Assembly (NCBI GenBank): GCA_025642075.2 | Contig: JAODUO010001640.1 | Coordinates: 10,001 to 74,000 of the forward strand | Length of the DNA stretch: 64,000 nt | Direction of reading: 5' to 3' | DNA from: Ridgeia piscesae | Taxonomy: Eukaryota > Annelida > Polychaeta > Sabellida > Siboglinidae | Shown: positions 24,614 to 38,021 of the stretch, one piece after another | Position numbering within the stretch: the stretch's first letter is position 1 | Layout: each line of letters begins with the position of its first letter | Program-made: the position numbers and the translations under genes | The notes under the pieces: generated by a model | The model's input: only the letters and a program-made list of their open reading frames with translations | The model's database searches: none | Told to the model about the DNA's origin: nothing

Positions 24614-26674
24614 GGATCGCTGAGAGAATATATACCCACTGTCCCCAAGAAACACACCAGTCAATGATTTTCGTGGCGACTCGAATGCTGCAAACAGCTG
24701 CGATTCCCTCAGGATTCTGGAATCTTGCGCTGAACCCGGCCACTTGGCAAATGGCAGTGCAGTTCATAATCCTCATGTCAGCATCACATATCAACTGCAA
24801 CAGAGACAGATGACACTCATTTAATGTGCATGTTTTTATACATTAGTCAATGTATTTTTTTAATACTTTATATTGTGTAGTTATTACTAGTTTGTGCATG
24901 AAACAAAACAGTGTCTTAAATTTTATTTAGAAGTGGTCATTAGCACAGGGGTGAAATAAAATTACTTCTTTTGTAACTGATGCATTTCAAAGAGCACTTT
25001 ATTGTTAAATTTAAATGACACAGTAAAATAGTACCTGAATGTTTTTGCATTTAAACACATTTATAGCATTAAACATGCAAATACCAAAAAGTGAACATAG
25101 GTAAAAAGATCCAAGTATTCCACATAATTCCCTTGATCTGTCATAATAAAAACACCCTTTCCATTCAAGCAATAAACACCTAGCATGCAGGAATCTCTAT
25201 TATATACTATACTGTCCTCAAAGTGTAGCCATGTGTTATCTATCAGCTGCAAGGAGCACTTGAACAAACAATAGTAGGAGCTGGTGGCTGTGGGCAGGTG
25301 TCTGGTGTTACTAATTGGAATTAAGTGGCCAGTGCAAATATGGCAGCTACTTTAATCAGAGGAAACATCAGTGACTGGCACAAGAGGCAAAATTAACTGT
25401 TTCACAATGTACAGTGTATAGGTGTTTCACATAAGTGAATAATAATTATTATTCAAAGACCCTGTATATGTGGTCAAATCAATACATCCTATTTGTGTCA
25501 TTATTACATGATACATTCCTATATAGCTACAGTTGGTATGCTGTCAAATGTCAACAATGTAGGCAAGTAATGCTGTTTGAGAAACTCCTACCTCCCCTCA
25601 GACCATATAGAGCAAATATGTGTTAGCAGTCTTATTAGTAACAAAACAAAGCTGCTCATAGGTGACAACTAGACAATTTACCCTGCTTTCATTGGTATGA
25701 CCTCAGTGATAATGGTTTTCTTTCTTACTAGAAAATATGGTCAATTTTCAAATGATCTAGTGAAAATTTTGACAAGAAAAGCGAATGAAATCTAACTCTT
25801 CATTTAATAATAACCGTACTCAAATAAAAGTACTTGAAATATTCTTTGAAAAAAATCAAATAATTTAGGGAAGAATTTTCATACAAATTTATACAACCAA
25901 TTCATTTTAAGTAGTGTCAAATACAATTACAAATAGTTAATACAATTTATTTATATTTCAATTATGAAGTTGTATTTAAATCTATGTTTGATCATGTATT
26001 CGTATACTTTTACAATGGTTGCTTTGGTACACACATGCACACGCAAAACACACATATTCATTCCAAGTACTTCAAGAAATAGTTCAGTAAATAGGTTATT
26101 ACCTAGTATGTTACAACAGAGTCACATTGCATAAAGGTTTTGGGAAATTTAAACTATTTGATAAAGCACACGTTACCTGGACGTTTATCGAGTGAAAATC
26201 ATTCGTGCTCGTGCGGGTGTGGGTCCCGTCAATGCATGCCACCACGGTGGGGAATCCTGCTAGCCGGAGGAACTTCGCCTTGTGCCGGTCGGCTTGTTGT
26301 TGCGTCGGTAGCTGTATCTACTCATGCATCCGAGCGACCAAAGCGTTGGTCACACGGTAGATGGTTCGGGATGCGGTTGACTGGTCGATGCCGATTATCT
26401 CAGCCACCAAGTTCTAGAAACAAACTTGCATACATACGCAAAGCCACTACAACTTGCAGAGTAGCCGGCAATTGGGGCCTTGTCGCGTGTCGGGGTACTC
26501 TAAGTCGTCTCGCAGTTCATCTACGATTGTAAGGATATCGTGTCGGCGAAATCTAAACTTGTCCTATAACTCCACGTCGTCGTACATATCCAGTGGATTC
26601 CTCCTATCCCGGAATACCCGATTTCGCTTCAAATTCCTCCTGTGTTTACTTCTCCAAACTACCACGGCCGCCAT
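24600..26674 (-). pseudogene. HARBI1-like Harbinger transposase, broken
   Basis: From ATG 26674 the minus strand reads RDRRNPLDMYDDVEL, stop, then FRFRRHDILTIVDELRDDLE. A frameshift follows, then AEIIGIDQSTASRTIYRV (HTH-like), a TAG after ARMHE, GFPTVVACIDGTH (first catalytic Asp) and FHSINVQ at a GT donor. After an intron it resumes LICDADMRIMN at 24.80 kb, shifts frame to KWPGSAQDSRI, and shows GVFLGDSGYIL (second catalytic Asp). The last catalytic Glu region is not visible. Two in-frame stops and two or more frameshifts show it is dead. Confidence 0.8.
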
Positions 26675-26863
26675 TTTTCACCACCGCCTAAGAGTTACAC
26701 CTCCTAGCTAGCGAGCCTAGAGATAGGCGGTCGAAGTGCGGGCAACAGCCTAAAATCGAGCCTATGCGGTGCTCATGCATACCGGATTAGCGGACTTGCG
26801 ACCTCGCAACCGAGTTATACCCAGTTTCACGACTTAGTCCCTGGCCATGCATACGGCCCCTGC

Positions 26864-29800
26864 TCCTGACATCTTGAGACGTCTACTGCCAGGAGTATCT
26901 ATTGTGTGTAAGTTCTCTTCTATTGTACATAAGTTCTGTGTAGTGAGTTGTCATCACTACAGTGTATAGGTCAATGTGGACTAGTTAGATTTTATGGTCA
27001 GCGGGTGTGGATAAACATATAAAATAATGCATGTTAAATTCAATTAAATCTAAATGTAATAATTGCCTGTATTTTAAAAAAAGTTGTTAAAAGATTCTAC
27101 AGCCTCTCATAAACGGGACAAGAAAGTAACAAACTGAGTATGAGTAAATGTGGAATGTATTAATTTGATGTTTTTATACAAAACTACAAAAATGGTTGAA
27201 TATAACAGTTGTTGGAAATTGTGAAAGTGTTGTGAGATCAGAATGACTAAAAAGTGCTTTGGGTGAGTGGTGCATTTGTGTTTGGGAGGCCACAAAGGAA
27301 TCAAACAGCACATTTTACTGTTGGGTGTAATCAAACATAGACAGCAACACCAGTGTAACAAGGCTTCTGCTGTCGTGTACACAAATCAAAATATTTTCAC
27401 ACACACTAGTTGCCCAGTATATATAATGGCAATAAAACACTTCTTCCTCGTATTTAACATTCAACTGCGTTCACGGAACCTTTCACACAGCTGTACAAAT
27501 CCAGACTATTATTTACTTCTCAATGAAACCTGAACCTGGCTTAGATCCGTATTCAGGCAGTGGCGTGGGAAAATGTCATGTATTTGTTGACTACGTTTTT
27601 TGTGAATACTATAGTTTTTAATTGCTTTACTGAGTGTTATTTATATAGTATAACAACTCATTGTAAATGCATTATTTTATTGTGCTTGTGTTGTAGCCTT
27701 ATAATAATATAAACTGAATTTGTACATAAATCTTGAGTGTGACATAGAAATACCAATATATAATTATAAATATTTATGTTGTATTACAATGTGTATTAAA
27801 ATTCATTTTTACACAACACACAAATGTGTAAACATCATCAATACCAAATTGATAATAATGCTGTAGACAATAGTAGTAATAATATTATGTACATGTAATG
27901 TACAAGAATTAGTTCAATCAAAGTAAAAACAATTGGGATTAACACTGCCATAAGTATGCAGTACAAAGTATTGTAGTAACGTTAATTGGGGGGAAATAAT
28001 GATAAACAAGCAGTCAAGCACCCACATTATAAGTATCCTGTTTCTTTCTGCCAAAGAAAATCAGCTGTTATCTCAAGGCCAGTAAATGTAACAAGCAGTT
28101 GATGGAAGCAGGTCCTGTTTGGGGGAAATTATGATGAGTGGGGCTCTGGGCATGTGTATGAGGAGGGGGGACCTTGTTTTCTATCTCAGCATAAACAGCA
28201 ACATTGTTTCTTATGCAAGGGAGGAGATCTGTGGGGCAGATACAAGGTGAAGTTCCCAGGGGTATCAGTTTCACACAGCCTCGCAGTGAAAGGCAGCAAG
28301 GCACTGGGGCCTGGTTCAGTGTTGCAGTGCTCAGGGTTGATGGACTTTTGTGATGTGGCCACAGCATGGTTGCTGTCAGCCACCCACAGCACATCCCTGG
28401 GAACCACTGGGATTCTCCCACACTCCGGGTGTCCAAAGCCCAGTTAAAGTCGGCACAGTTAGACTGTAACTAGGTTACTTCCGTCCGCGTTTGTGCGTGT
28501 CGATGTGGAAGTCAGTGAAGTTGTATTGGCGGACTGCTGGATTAGCAGAATGTTGACCGATGTTTCCTACCTTCTGAGCAAGTCCTGAGGTGATTGAAAT
28601 GGACAGTTTCATGCAGGATCTGATATGGACAGATGGATGATGGAGTGTTGAAAAGCAGCCACACATCGTTGATCCTGCCTGTGTAGTTGAACAAATTATG
28701 TCATCACCAGTCATCTTTTATGTGTAACTAATTACTGGAGGATAAGAGGACTGACCACAGGAACTGACCAATAGGGACATGGCAATGGACACTGGTCATC
28801 ATATCCGAGTATCCCAGGTCAGTAGTTTTGTTCAATGAGCGCTTATATATTTCATCATTCATAGATATTTCAATGCATCCACTTTTTTTGTTAGTATTGG
28901 ATGTTGTATTTTGTTGGCCCAATTATAAAATTTTCTTGGTGTGTTTCACTACATGCCAACACAGAGAATGAAAGATCGCAATTGAATACCCTATCCTTGA
29001 TCCTCGCGTAGACCTTGCTTATTGTCATTAGCTGTAGTTTTGCACATATTAAGTAGCTACAAGACAGGCATTATTTTCTTCGGTCTGTAACAAATGATCA
29101 CACTTGCATCTGTTCGTTCAGAAATACTTGTACACATAGCACATGACACTACAGTACTGTCAATCTACGGGTCTGGCATAGACGGCCATATCAGGTTGTG
29201 TGCTACATGGATATGTTTGCTTGTGACTCAGAGTGGTCAAAACAGCAACAGTTCTACCATTGTTGTAAATTATACACAACATTAAACCACCTCATCTACA
29301 GGAAGTCTAAAGGTGCCCAGTGCAACTCTGATGATTGATGTGTAGAAAACAGTTAGCATTCAGATGTCATTCATACATGACACATACTACATGGGACACT
29401 TCACACCTGGTGTGTTGTTTAGTAGGCTAATATACATAAAAATAAAACTACTTGCAAAGGTCAGGCCAACAATACCAACCACAGCGTGACTAAACATCTG
29501 AGTCCACCACGAAGCCTGCTGGTACAGTAAGTAGGATACGCTACACGCTATTACTCTAGTAATTGCATGAGTGCCCTGTAAAGAATTCTCAACTTATAAA
29601 AAGTGCTATTCGGTCAATAGGGTGTTAAATACTTGTGGCTATCGCTGTGGTATTTGACTATAGCAGGGTGGGTACATATTGGAGTTGCAATCAGGTGTGA
29701 CACAAACACAATTACTGCAGATGTAGTCTGACTAACACTTCATAGTGGAGGTGTGTGAACATTACCTCAGGCTTTACACTTTCAGTGCAGATAAATAGTC

Positions 29801-31630
29801 ATTAAGTTAGTGTGCAAGCAGGGTCATTCTGACAGTTAATGCAGTTGTTGATAAATTGCTGTAATAGCGTTTGAAGTGGCAACAGGCCTGCATAGTGTCT
29901 ACACACAACAATCTCCTGTAACTCACAGGGAAAGTTTTAGCTGCTGACATCTTATTTTGATGTGTTTTCCCCACCTGTCAGTTATATTGTAATAGGAGTG
30001 GTTGTGATACTTGGGAATTATATCATGAATTGTCGAATTAAATAAGCCAGATTTATAGTTATAGAATCAGAGAGTGACTGCCAGCATTTAATAACTATTT
30101 TATTATTTAAATATTAATTACGTATAGCAGGCATGTTGCATTGTTGTTTCACCCTTATAAACTACTGAAAAATTATTAAAAAGACACCTTGTTCAAAAAT
30201 TACTGTTTTCACAAATGGCATACTTCTGTCTTGATTATAATGCACAGATAATTTAGATGGTGAGTGATATAAACTTATGTATTGTAAAAGTAGTACTAAG
30301 GGATGGAGACACTAAGATAGAAAATACAAATAATTATTTTAGTCTAGACACTTTACTAGTGTTGACTTGGCACATATTTACAATTATTTTAGTAATAAAA
30401 TCACAAAACGTAGATTATTTTGAAGTTTTTACTCCATCTAAAGGCTATACTAATACTATTACATGTTATGTAATATATTTTGAAGGCAGCAATGAGGGAA
30501 TCTGAATCCTTGGGTGTCTACTATTTTAGAAATTAAACACGTTCTGTGAGGCATCAACTACTCACAGTGTGATACGTGCCAGGGTAAATGTCAGTTGTAA
30601 TAACTAACAGTAATATATAACAGGAGAGTGATACAGGTTATCTGAACTGACATACGACAGGTATGAACTGTTGCTTCTTTATTGTAAAACATACTCCCAT
30701 ATTCTATTTATATATATACTGTGAAAATATATTATAACATTGGGCGTTTCCCCCAATTACACTACTTTACAGTTTACCCTGCTCATATCCGGCCGTCAAT
30801 AGCCTGGCTTTTTTAAATTATACGTCTCGAATATGCGGGAACCCACTGTTTTATGCCATGTCCTGGGTGAGTTCATAATGATATGGTGCCATATTAAAAG
30901 CACAGCTCAGATCAAAGATTATGGGGACTAGGACCGTGGGAAAATGTGCATTCAGCTGACGTTGGTTCTGTCAGTAAGCAGGCTAGGACACCTCCTATAC
31001 ACAGGGCTTCCTTTGACGAGCAAATGGTGAGGTATTTACCACCGACATTGTAGAGTGTTGTTGCTTTTAAACGATGCGTGAACATAGTAAATATTTAGAT
31101 CTGCCCGCTGACAGGGTTAGCTGGTAGCTGTGATTGGTAGCTTGGGAAAGTCACAAACTCACAAACTACAAGTGGACAACGAAAGTAGAGGACAGCTGAT
31201 TGTCGAAGGCTCGTGGGACAGAATGCAATTTCTAACAGACTACAGCAATGTGTAAGTATTACTAAGTAAGTTAGTAAAATCTGCTAATTTCTTATTGCCA
31301 GCTGTGTGATTTCCAGGTGGTAGTAATAACGTTGTAGTTATTAGATTAGAATGGACTTGTGGGTATTCTGATAAATAGTTGTCTGTCAAACATAGGTTTC
31401 TGAGAGCAGTAGTCAGGAGTTGGTTTATGTTGTCAGACACAAAACTGAAATAAGGCTGCAGGTTCTCATCAATGTTACATGGCTTAGATACAGAGGTACC
31501 TGGATAACATTATACAGTGATACAAATGAGATTGGCTGATGTGGTTATTCAAATTGCATATTTATTTATAGTAATAATATTAATAAGAAGGTGTCTATTC
31601 TTAGGTTTGTTTAATTTAATGTTGATAACT

Positions 31631-31691
<61 letters not shown>

Positions 31692-31930
31692 TTCTCTTTA
31701 TTAATTAATGTAATGTTCATAACTAAGACTCATAATACATATGCTCATTAGGCTGCATACTAGGTTGTATTTAGTTATTTTAATAAATTAATTGTAACAA
31801 TATTCACAATTTGAAGAATATGACACTGGAGTGTGCTCAAATGGTAAAAAATATATATTTTTTCTAAACAACTGGCAATATCGCCAAAGCGGGCCAAGTT
31901 AACTGCAAAGTCCCGTAAAAAGAGGGCACC
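26864..31930. other. Intergenic or upstream RBPJ region, no gene recognised
   Basis: AT-rich with short chance frames. 28.07-28.45 kb has longer overlapping frames on both strands (up to 122 codons), but neither shows a domain or splice context I recognise. A (TA)n run lies at 31631-31690. CGTGGGAA words occur at 27564 and 30935. Confidence 0.4.
31631..31690. repeat. (TA)n microsatellite
   Basis: About 30 TA units with two slips. Confidence 0.95.
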
Positions 31931-31934
31931 CTCC

Positions 31935-32240
31935 CCTCTGCCCAGAATTGGCTGAGCAGTAATTTATAAGGGGAAGTCTGCTAAATGTGGGAAAGTGAAA
32001 CATCAAAGGGTGTTGCAGTTAACTTCGCTCGACTTGGCATTATTGTCAGTCAATTTTATTTTGAAACTAGCTGTTTTGTTTACCATTTGAACGTCTTGCA
32101 GTGTGGAATCTTTCAAATTGAGAACATTGTTCCGAGTTTAATAAAGTAATTATCCGGAAATTTGGGGGGCAGTAAACATTCAACATGCATGCTGTAGTTA
32201 TAAAAACATAATATTAAATAAAATTAAAGCGATGGTGTCA
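31935..32240. repeat. Interspersed repeat, copy 2 (partner at 13.1 kb)
   Basis: Same block order as 13106-13400, including GCAGTAATTTATAAGGGGAA, AACATCAAAGGGTGTTGCAG and GTTTTGTTTACCATTTGAAC, then TTTAATAAAGTAAT. Confidence 0.6.
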
Positions 32241-32484
32241 GGACCTCTTTTTTATATTTAATATTCTTAACATTGAACATGTTCAACAAATCACTGCACT
32301 GGGAAATTGCAGGTAGAGAAACAGACACCCATAATAAATATCCAAACTTAGGAGAATACCAAGTCTCTCTGTAAGCAGTAGGCACTGGTGTACACCTGCC
32401 GTCTTTCTTCTCTGCGCCACCCTTGGTGGTGTATCTAAGCACATAGTCATTTAAAGTAAAGTTGCTGGAGAGACTTTCTAAAAA

Positions 32485-32835
32485 GGGTAAGTTCTCATAC
32501 AGTGCAGTATCTAATCCTCAGGGTTATTCCCCGGCAGACCTGTTTAGTCGAACACCATCTCAGCTTCTATGGGAAGCATCCAGTCAGGTACCCAGCTGAC
32601 TGACCTGGAGCAATGTAGATTGAAAACTTTGCCCAAGATGTGACACAGCGGTACAGGATTCAAACCCAGGCTCTCTCAGTCAAGAATACGATCTCTGCGC
32701 ATTAATTGCAGCGTGGTTGGATGCTTTCCCAGAGTAGTCGAGACGGTGTTCGGTTGAACATGTCTGCCAGGGAGTAAAGTGTAAAGCGCTTTGTAGTTAT
32801 TGGATACTGCGATGTATAAGAACTTTACTTTGCCC
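32485..32835. mobile_element. Two partial SINE copies in opposite orientation
   Basis: 32485-32690 is a minus-oriented copy of the 14.3-kb SINE (GGTAAGTTCTCATACAGTGC ... GGCAGACCTGTTTAGTCG ... GATTCAAACCCAGG). It switches at about 32696 to a plus-oriented partial copy (GCATTAATTGCAGC ... GTCTGCCAGGGAGTAAAGTG ... ATAAGAACTTTACTTT). Confidence 0.7.
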
Positions 32836-34087
32836 TTTTGATCACATCACCAGAGGGCACCACTGAGAATTGAACAAGTGGTTGGTCACTACCTGGGTGG
32901 TCTGTAAGCTAGTTTATAAAAAAACTTCATAATTATATCAATTAGACTGTGGTTGCCTGCACAGCTTATTAATATAGTAAATGTACCGATCTAACGCAAG
33001 CATCCAGACCTGTCAAATGAAGTGACAGGTGCACTTTTTGCACAAGTTATGCGCAGCGTGTTTTCTGTTGTGGCTCTGATAATTTTTTGTTGTGACTTCA
33101 GGTTTGTTTGTTAAGCGTAATTGGCAGGGACGTCACACAAAAACAACCACACAGACCCCTTCCACTTGGGTGTTCTCGATTGATGATGTCAGTCGAAATG
33201 TTGATACAGATGCCCAGGTTCTTGGGCAGATAAATCACGGGGCAAGGAAGGGTAGTCTGGGACCTTTGACTATACTAGTTGGGTTAGGTCGATGAAGTGT
33301 ATGAATTCATGTGAAAGATTGGCTAGACTAGACAGTGATTTGTAAGATGCTTCATCATGTCTAGGCGCAGTTTCCTGAACTACTAAAAGTACTAGGTATA
33401 TAAGGTCACTACGTGCGTATTTTACCTGTAGATTACCTGGCAGTTGGTCTTGTGTGAAGTATGTGTCACTGCTAATTAAAGTGTGTATGCAATACTTACG
33501 TGTCACTGTGAAATAACAAAATGCAGTGTCACTGTAATAAGTAGCGTTTAACTGTTTGACGGCAATGGCAAACTGCGATAGCAAATGACAACATAAAAAC
33601 TACGCTGCAAATCACCGAAAATCGAAACCAAGCAATTATTCAGAAAATGCTGTGTGACAAATTTCTCTTTGTAATTGGTGTGACACATAATTGCGTCATC
33701 TTCTCAAAACGTTTTACAGCAACCACAAAAAATCCACATTGTATATTTGTGCATGCTGTCAAAGACTGCCATGCTCTGCTCACAATTCCCCGCAGTGTAA
33801 ACAGACCTATAGTTCGAGAGGAATTGTGTTTGTGTTTTTGTTGATATGTAACACATGTATAGGCCCTGACTTATTCTAGTGCCACTCTCAGTGTGAGGTT
33901 GAGTACACGATGCCTTAAATGGACCATTGACGTTTTAAACATGAACATTATCAGGTGGTACTAGATTGTTTGAGTGAAATACTTGTTATTTTATGAAACA
34001 GTTGTGTTGATAGAATGACACAAAAAAGTCACCACACACGCTGTGAGAACCTATCACTGTTACTGCCTACTTTCAGTTGCATGACAC

Positions 34088-34353
34088 AGGGCTTTATGCA
34101 GGATATCATTTTTGGCAGTCACACATTTTTTGGTGGACACATGGTTATCAACTGTTAAGCCAGTTTACAAACTTTAAATGTGTTTTATGACCTGAAAAAA
34201 CCCACTTGTGACACCATTTACACTAATTTCACAGGCATGACTGACAATATCTGATTTTTGAAGATTTTGTTAACCCGTCCAATATTTCTACCCATCCAAA
34301 ACAGGTTTTACCCGTCCAAATGACATGTGGACGGGTCTCTGTATAAAGCTATG
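34088..34353. mobile_element. MITE family M1, near-complete copy
   Basis: Starts CAGGGCTTTATGCAGG and ends GGGTCTCTGTATAAAGC, which are inverted relative to each other. The interior has TTTTTGGTGGACACATGG and repeated ACCCGTCC words. Relatives lie at 35749, 39111, 41415 and 49456. Confidence 0.7.
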
Positions 34354-34714
34354 TCATAACATAGATAGTGATTGTTGGCAATACATTACATACAGCTTCT
34401 AAATCACGTAATAGTAACTTTAATGACATGACATTTGACACTTTCTTGCATGAACAAACTACTAAAAGCACCCATGTGCTGCTTGCATTTGTCCGGCAGA
34501 GCAAATCACACACCCTGCTAGGTCATGCCAAAACCACAGTGTGTCGCCACTGTAGAAATATGAATGAATAATGGCTGATGTGTAGTGCACCTCTAGTCAG
34601 AGATCTGAATCAGAGTCTTCTTCTTCCATTAAATGACCTTTGTTAACTTGCTGAATAGTGCATTGGTTTTCAGAGTTGTCCTCTAGAATTAGTGAGTCCA
34701 CTACAGGTTACACA

Positions 34715-34920
34715 TTTACCCCCTGTATGGGATCTTTTACTTCCCCTGGCATAGACACCAGATAGAAGGGACCACCGGCTTTTAGTGTCTCTTCCGTAAG
34801 ACACAGGCAAATATGGGGTGAACGAAATTGTCTAAGTTTCGAAATGGCGGCAGGTGGGATTGAACCACCGTCTCTTTGATTGACAATCCGGCGCTCTACC
34901 ACATGACCACCGCTCCCCAC
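34715..34920 (-). mobile_element. tRNA-derived SINE (Asp-tRNA-like head)
   Basis: The minus strand from about 34920 reads GGTCATGTGGTAGAGCGCCG (A-box), ATTGTCAATC in the anticodon position, then GGTTCAATCCCACC (B-box). A SINE body follows with GTGTCTTACGGAAGAGACAC and ends near 34715. The stems are too degenerate for a functional tRNA. Confidence 0.65.
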
Positions 34921-35367
34921 CACTCCCCAGAGTCACATCAGAACATATCGCAAATTTAAATTGTAGACAGAGACAACATAAAATATGCAATAGAGTAATA
35001 CACATGGAACAATACAGTACACAGCACTCTGTTATACCTACCGGTACATGTTTACCACTACTCACTGCAAGTGTTGAGACGCAAGTGTTGAGATGTGACT
35101 CTCCTGAAGAGAGGTTCTCCAGGCCACTGGCTCTCTGTGTTTGTTAATAAATCCTCTTGATGGTTGCGTTGATCAGTGCAGACTGATGGACTTGTTGTGA
35201 TCCCCCTCCCCAGCCTTCCTTGTCCCAGGTCGGTGGATTAGCCGTTGACATTTCATTAGTTCCTGCTGTCAATCGCCACTCATCAACTTTGCTGCTTGTT
35301 CAGGGATAATTGGAAGGAAGTTCATGCACTGCCAAGGTGCAGGGGCAGGCTCACATATCACCAGGGC

Positions 35368-35803
35368 TGCCTATCCTTACGGATTTTCCGTAATCATTGC
35401 GGAAATTGACCTCAGATTACGATAGTACGGGAAACCGCTCCTGTATTTTGGAAATAAACATGACTTCAGACTAGCATACACGTCAAAGAACTGCTGAAAC
35501 TTAAACTAATGTCCTGACAAGTTCATACCCAATGGTTGTGCCTAAGAAAATGTGATAATTAACTCATTGCTATTTATCAGTAAATGAAGCCGTGGCTGCT
35601 GTGGTGGTTGGGCAGGGGACAAACCAGACTAGGGAAAGAAACAATTCGTCAAAGTTTTAATGACTTGGGATTTAGTAAAATAGCCAGGCAGTGGGCTGTC
35701 ATTGAGAAAGGCTTGAATAATTATTGTATGGTGGAGTGGATAAGAGGGGGTGTTTTTACCCGTCCAAATGACAGGTGGACGGGTCTCTACATAAAGCTAT
35801 GAT
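35368..35803. mobile_element. Repeat block plus truncated MITE M1 end
   Basis: 35368-35745 repeats, with divergence, as 36467-36850 (ATTTTCCGTAATCATTGCGG, GACAAGTTCA, ATTTATCAGTAAATGAAG). 35749-35803 is the terminal part of MITE M1 (TTTTACCCGTCCAAATGACA ... CTCTACATAAAGC). Confidence 0.55.
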
Positions 35804-36137
35804 GTGCTGACAAGTTACCTATCGAGTATATTTCTGTATATATTGACAACTACTCAAGACAATTTTTATGGGCAATTTAGCCACAAGTAGTCGTGTCTTC
35901 CAACTCAAGATGACCCCTCAGTCACCTACTGCCAGTTCTGCCAGATTGACCAGGAACAGGAGATAATGTCACTAATTTGTCCCTACATCAAGGGTGAACT
36001 TTTTGCTCTTTAATGTAAGGGTTGGCCCCCCTCAACCACTACCAACCCCCTCTATCTTTACTGACAAATATTCTGTATCACTGACAGCGACACCATTGGG
36101 ATAATAACTCACCCACAATAACAAGGTAGCATGGTGT

Positions 36138-36978
36138 GTTTTACTAGACAGTGGGACTAGTAAAGACAACAGTTTACTAGTCTGCCAAAAGGTTTACTAG
36201 TCCAGGAAAATAAAAAAATAAAACCCAAATTTAAGTTGTTGCAGTTTATTTAAAAACTATAAAAATTGTGTGCTTTTGCAATCCCAGTTAAATAACAATG
36301 CAATGTTCATAAAGGTAGCAAAGTAGTAAAAAAGAAATAACAAAAGTAATTCGTGAAGAACTGATGGTATGATTTGTATAAAAAACAAACTGCAACTGAA
36401 CAAGGATTGCATTCATTGACCAGTAGGGTAAACCAACCAGTATTACCACCCTACCAGATATGGGGCAGCCTGCCATTATGAATTTTCCATAATCATTCCG
36501 GAAATTGACCTCATATTACGGTCTTATGATTATAAAAACTGCTCTGCTGAACTGTATTACAGCATAATAGAAATAAAAGATAAGACATTATAGAAATTAT
36601 AGACATCAAGAACTGTTAATTTTAAAATTACATATGTAATACCCAGACAAGTTCACAGCTAGTGGCTATGCCTAAGAAAATGTCATCATTTATCAGTAAA
36701 TGAAGTGGTCACTACTGTAGCTAGTTGGTCACTGGCAGCAATTTATCAATGTATTAATGACTTGGGATTCAGTTACACCCCCCTCCCCTGGATAGGTTAG
36801 GGTTAAGGTTAGGGTCATTGAGACAACAAAGGCTTGACTGACTACTGTAGGGTGGGGTGGATGACATGTTGACCTTTACTAGACAACCAGACTAGTTATT
36901 AGGCAGGTTTACTAGTCTGCCCTTATCTTTACTAGTGTACGGACTAGCAGACTAGTGGGTATTTCTACCCCTGTCAAT
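36138..36978. mobile_element. Family M2 element (ends TTCTACCCCTG)
   Basis: Begins TTTTACTAGACAGTGGGACT and ends GTGGGTATTTCTACCCCTG. It is rich in ACTAGT words. Its interior contains the block also present at 35.4 kb. Related copies lie at 39513-39937 and 52749-53053. Confidence 0.6.
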
Positions 36979-37075
36979 GTAGTGGTGTTAGCTGTTATGT
37001 TGTATTGGTTACTGTACAGGAACTCCGTTTTCATGTTTTAAATGTTTACTGTAATAATATAGGTGATTATTACCA

Positions 37076-37256
37076 TACCACACCACACCACACCACACCA
37101 CACCACACCACACCACACCACACCACACCACACCACACCACACCACACACACACCACACCACACAACACACCACACACACACACACAACACAACACACAC
37201 ACACACCACACCACACCACACACACACACCACACCACACCACACCACACCACACCA
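37076..37256. repeat. (ACACC)n / (CA)n low-complexity tract
   Basis: Mostly pure CCACA pentamers, passing into mixed CA. Chance open frames on both strands come from the repeat. Confidence 0.95.
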
Positions 37257-37612
37257 TATTACCATTTCGTTTTAATTTTAATCAATGCTTGGATGTCTGG
37301 TTCTTTCGTAGTGTCCACCAAATTGCATTTAATAAACCAGAAATGTTTTTGCTATTTAAATTTGAAACCCACGATAAGTAATCGGAACTTTCAGATTATA
37401 GACAATTGTACTGGCCAACTGTCGGATACCAGTTAGTTTAACCACCAGTTTAACCGTCTTTGTAATCCTGCATTACTCCCACACTTAGTAAAAGCAATTC
37501 AGTGAACTTCCTGGTAATGCTTGCCACCCAGGCTGATTCAGAGCCACAGAACAGTTGATCTACTTTTTAAATGTCACCATCGCACACATATAATTATTTT
37601 ATTTCTTTGCAG

Positions 37613-38021
37613 GGTGGATTTTCTTACAAAATCGATGCGAGCTTTGATCGACATGAGAGCATTCTGTTCAAGTTGAACAACAATGACTGCCACGTGAATT
37701 CTTGCAAACGCGAATATGACTGCGTGCACAGCGCGGACTTGGTCGCAGACAACTGTCACCCTCCGCATGGCCTAGGTGGAGCCACCAGTGGTTGTGACCA
37801 TGTCCATTTGAAGGGTGACATGGCACAGCCATCATACAGTGACACTAATAACCCGTTGGATCTGAGCAGCGAGCCCCACAGTGGTGCATACCCAAAGCAG
37901 AATGGGACATTAGTGACGAACCCCAACGACGAGGGAGATAGGGCACACGACGATACGACGGACTATGGGGAGAAGCGCCACCTACACGGGGTGCACATGG
38001 GCGTGACCAACAACTGTCCAG
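37613..38021 (+). CDS. RBPJ: RBPJ alternative 5' coding exon a
   Basis: Acceptor TTTATTTCTTTGCAG and donor CTGTCCAG|GTGTGT; the frame is open throughout (409 nt). It encodes GGFSYKIDASFDRHESILFK and a His, Asp, Asn and Cys-rich acidic stretch with no known domain. It ends in phase 1, which fits the exon at 41888. Nothing visible upstream supplies the start. An in-frame ATG (MAQPSYSDTNNPLD) near 37819 could serve, or an exon further upstream is missing from view. Membership of RBPJ is inferred from phase and order, since N-termini of this protein are poorly conserved. Confidence 0.6.

Noticed and set aside
26140..26532. 130-codon plus-strand ORF
   Set aside because: It is antisense to the HARBI1-like transposase pseudogene, whose CIDGTH and FHSINVQ motifs are on the minus strand.
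34840..34920. tRNA-Asp gene on the minus strand
   Set aside because: Stems are degenerate and a SINE body follows directly.
37005..37436. 143-codon ORF with HTTP repeats
   Set aside because: It is a translation of the CCACA pentamer tract.
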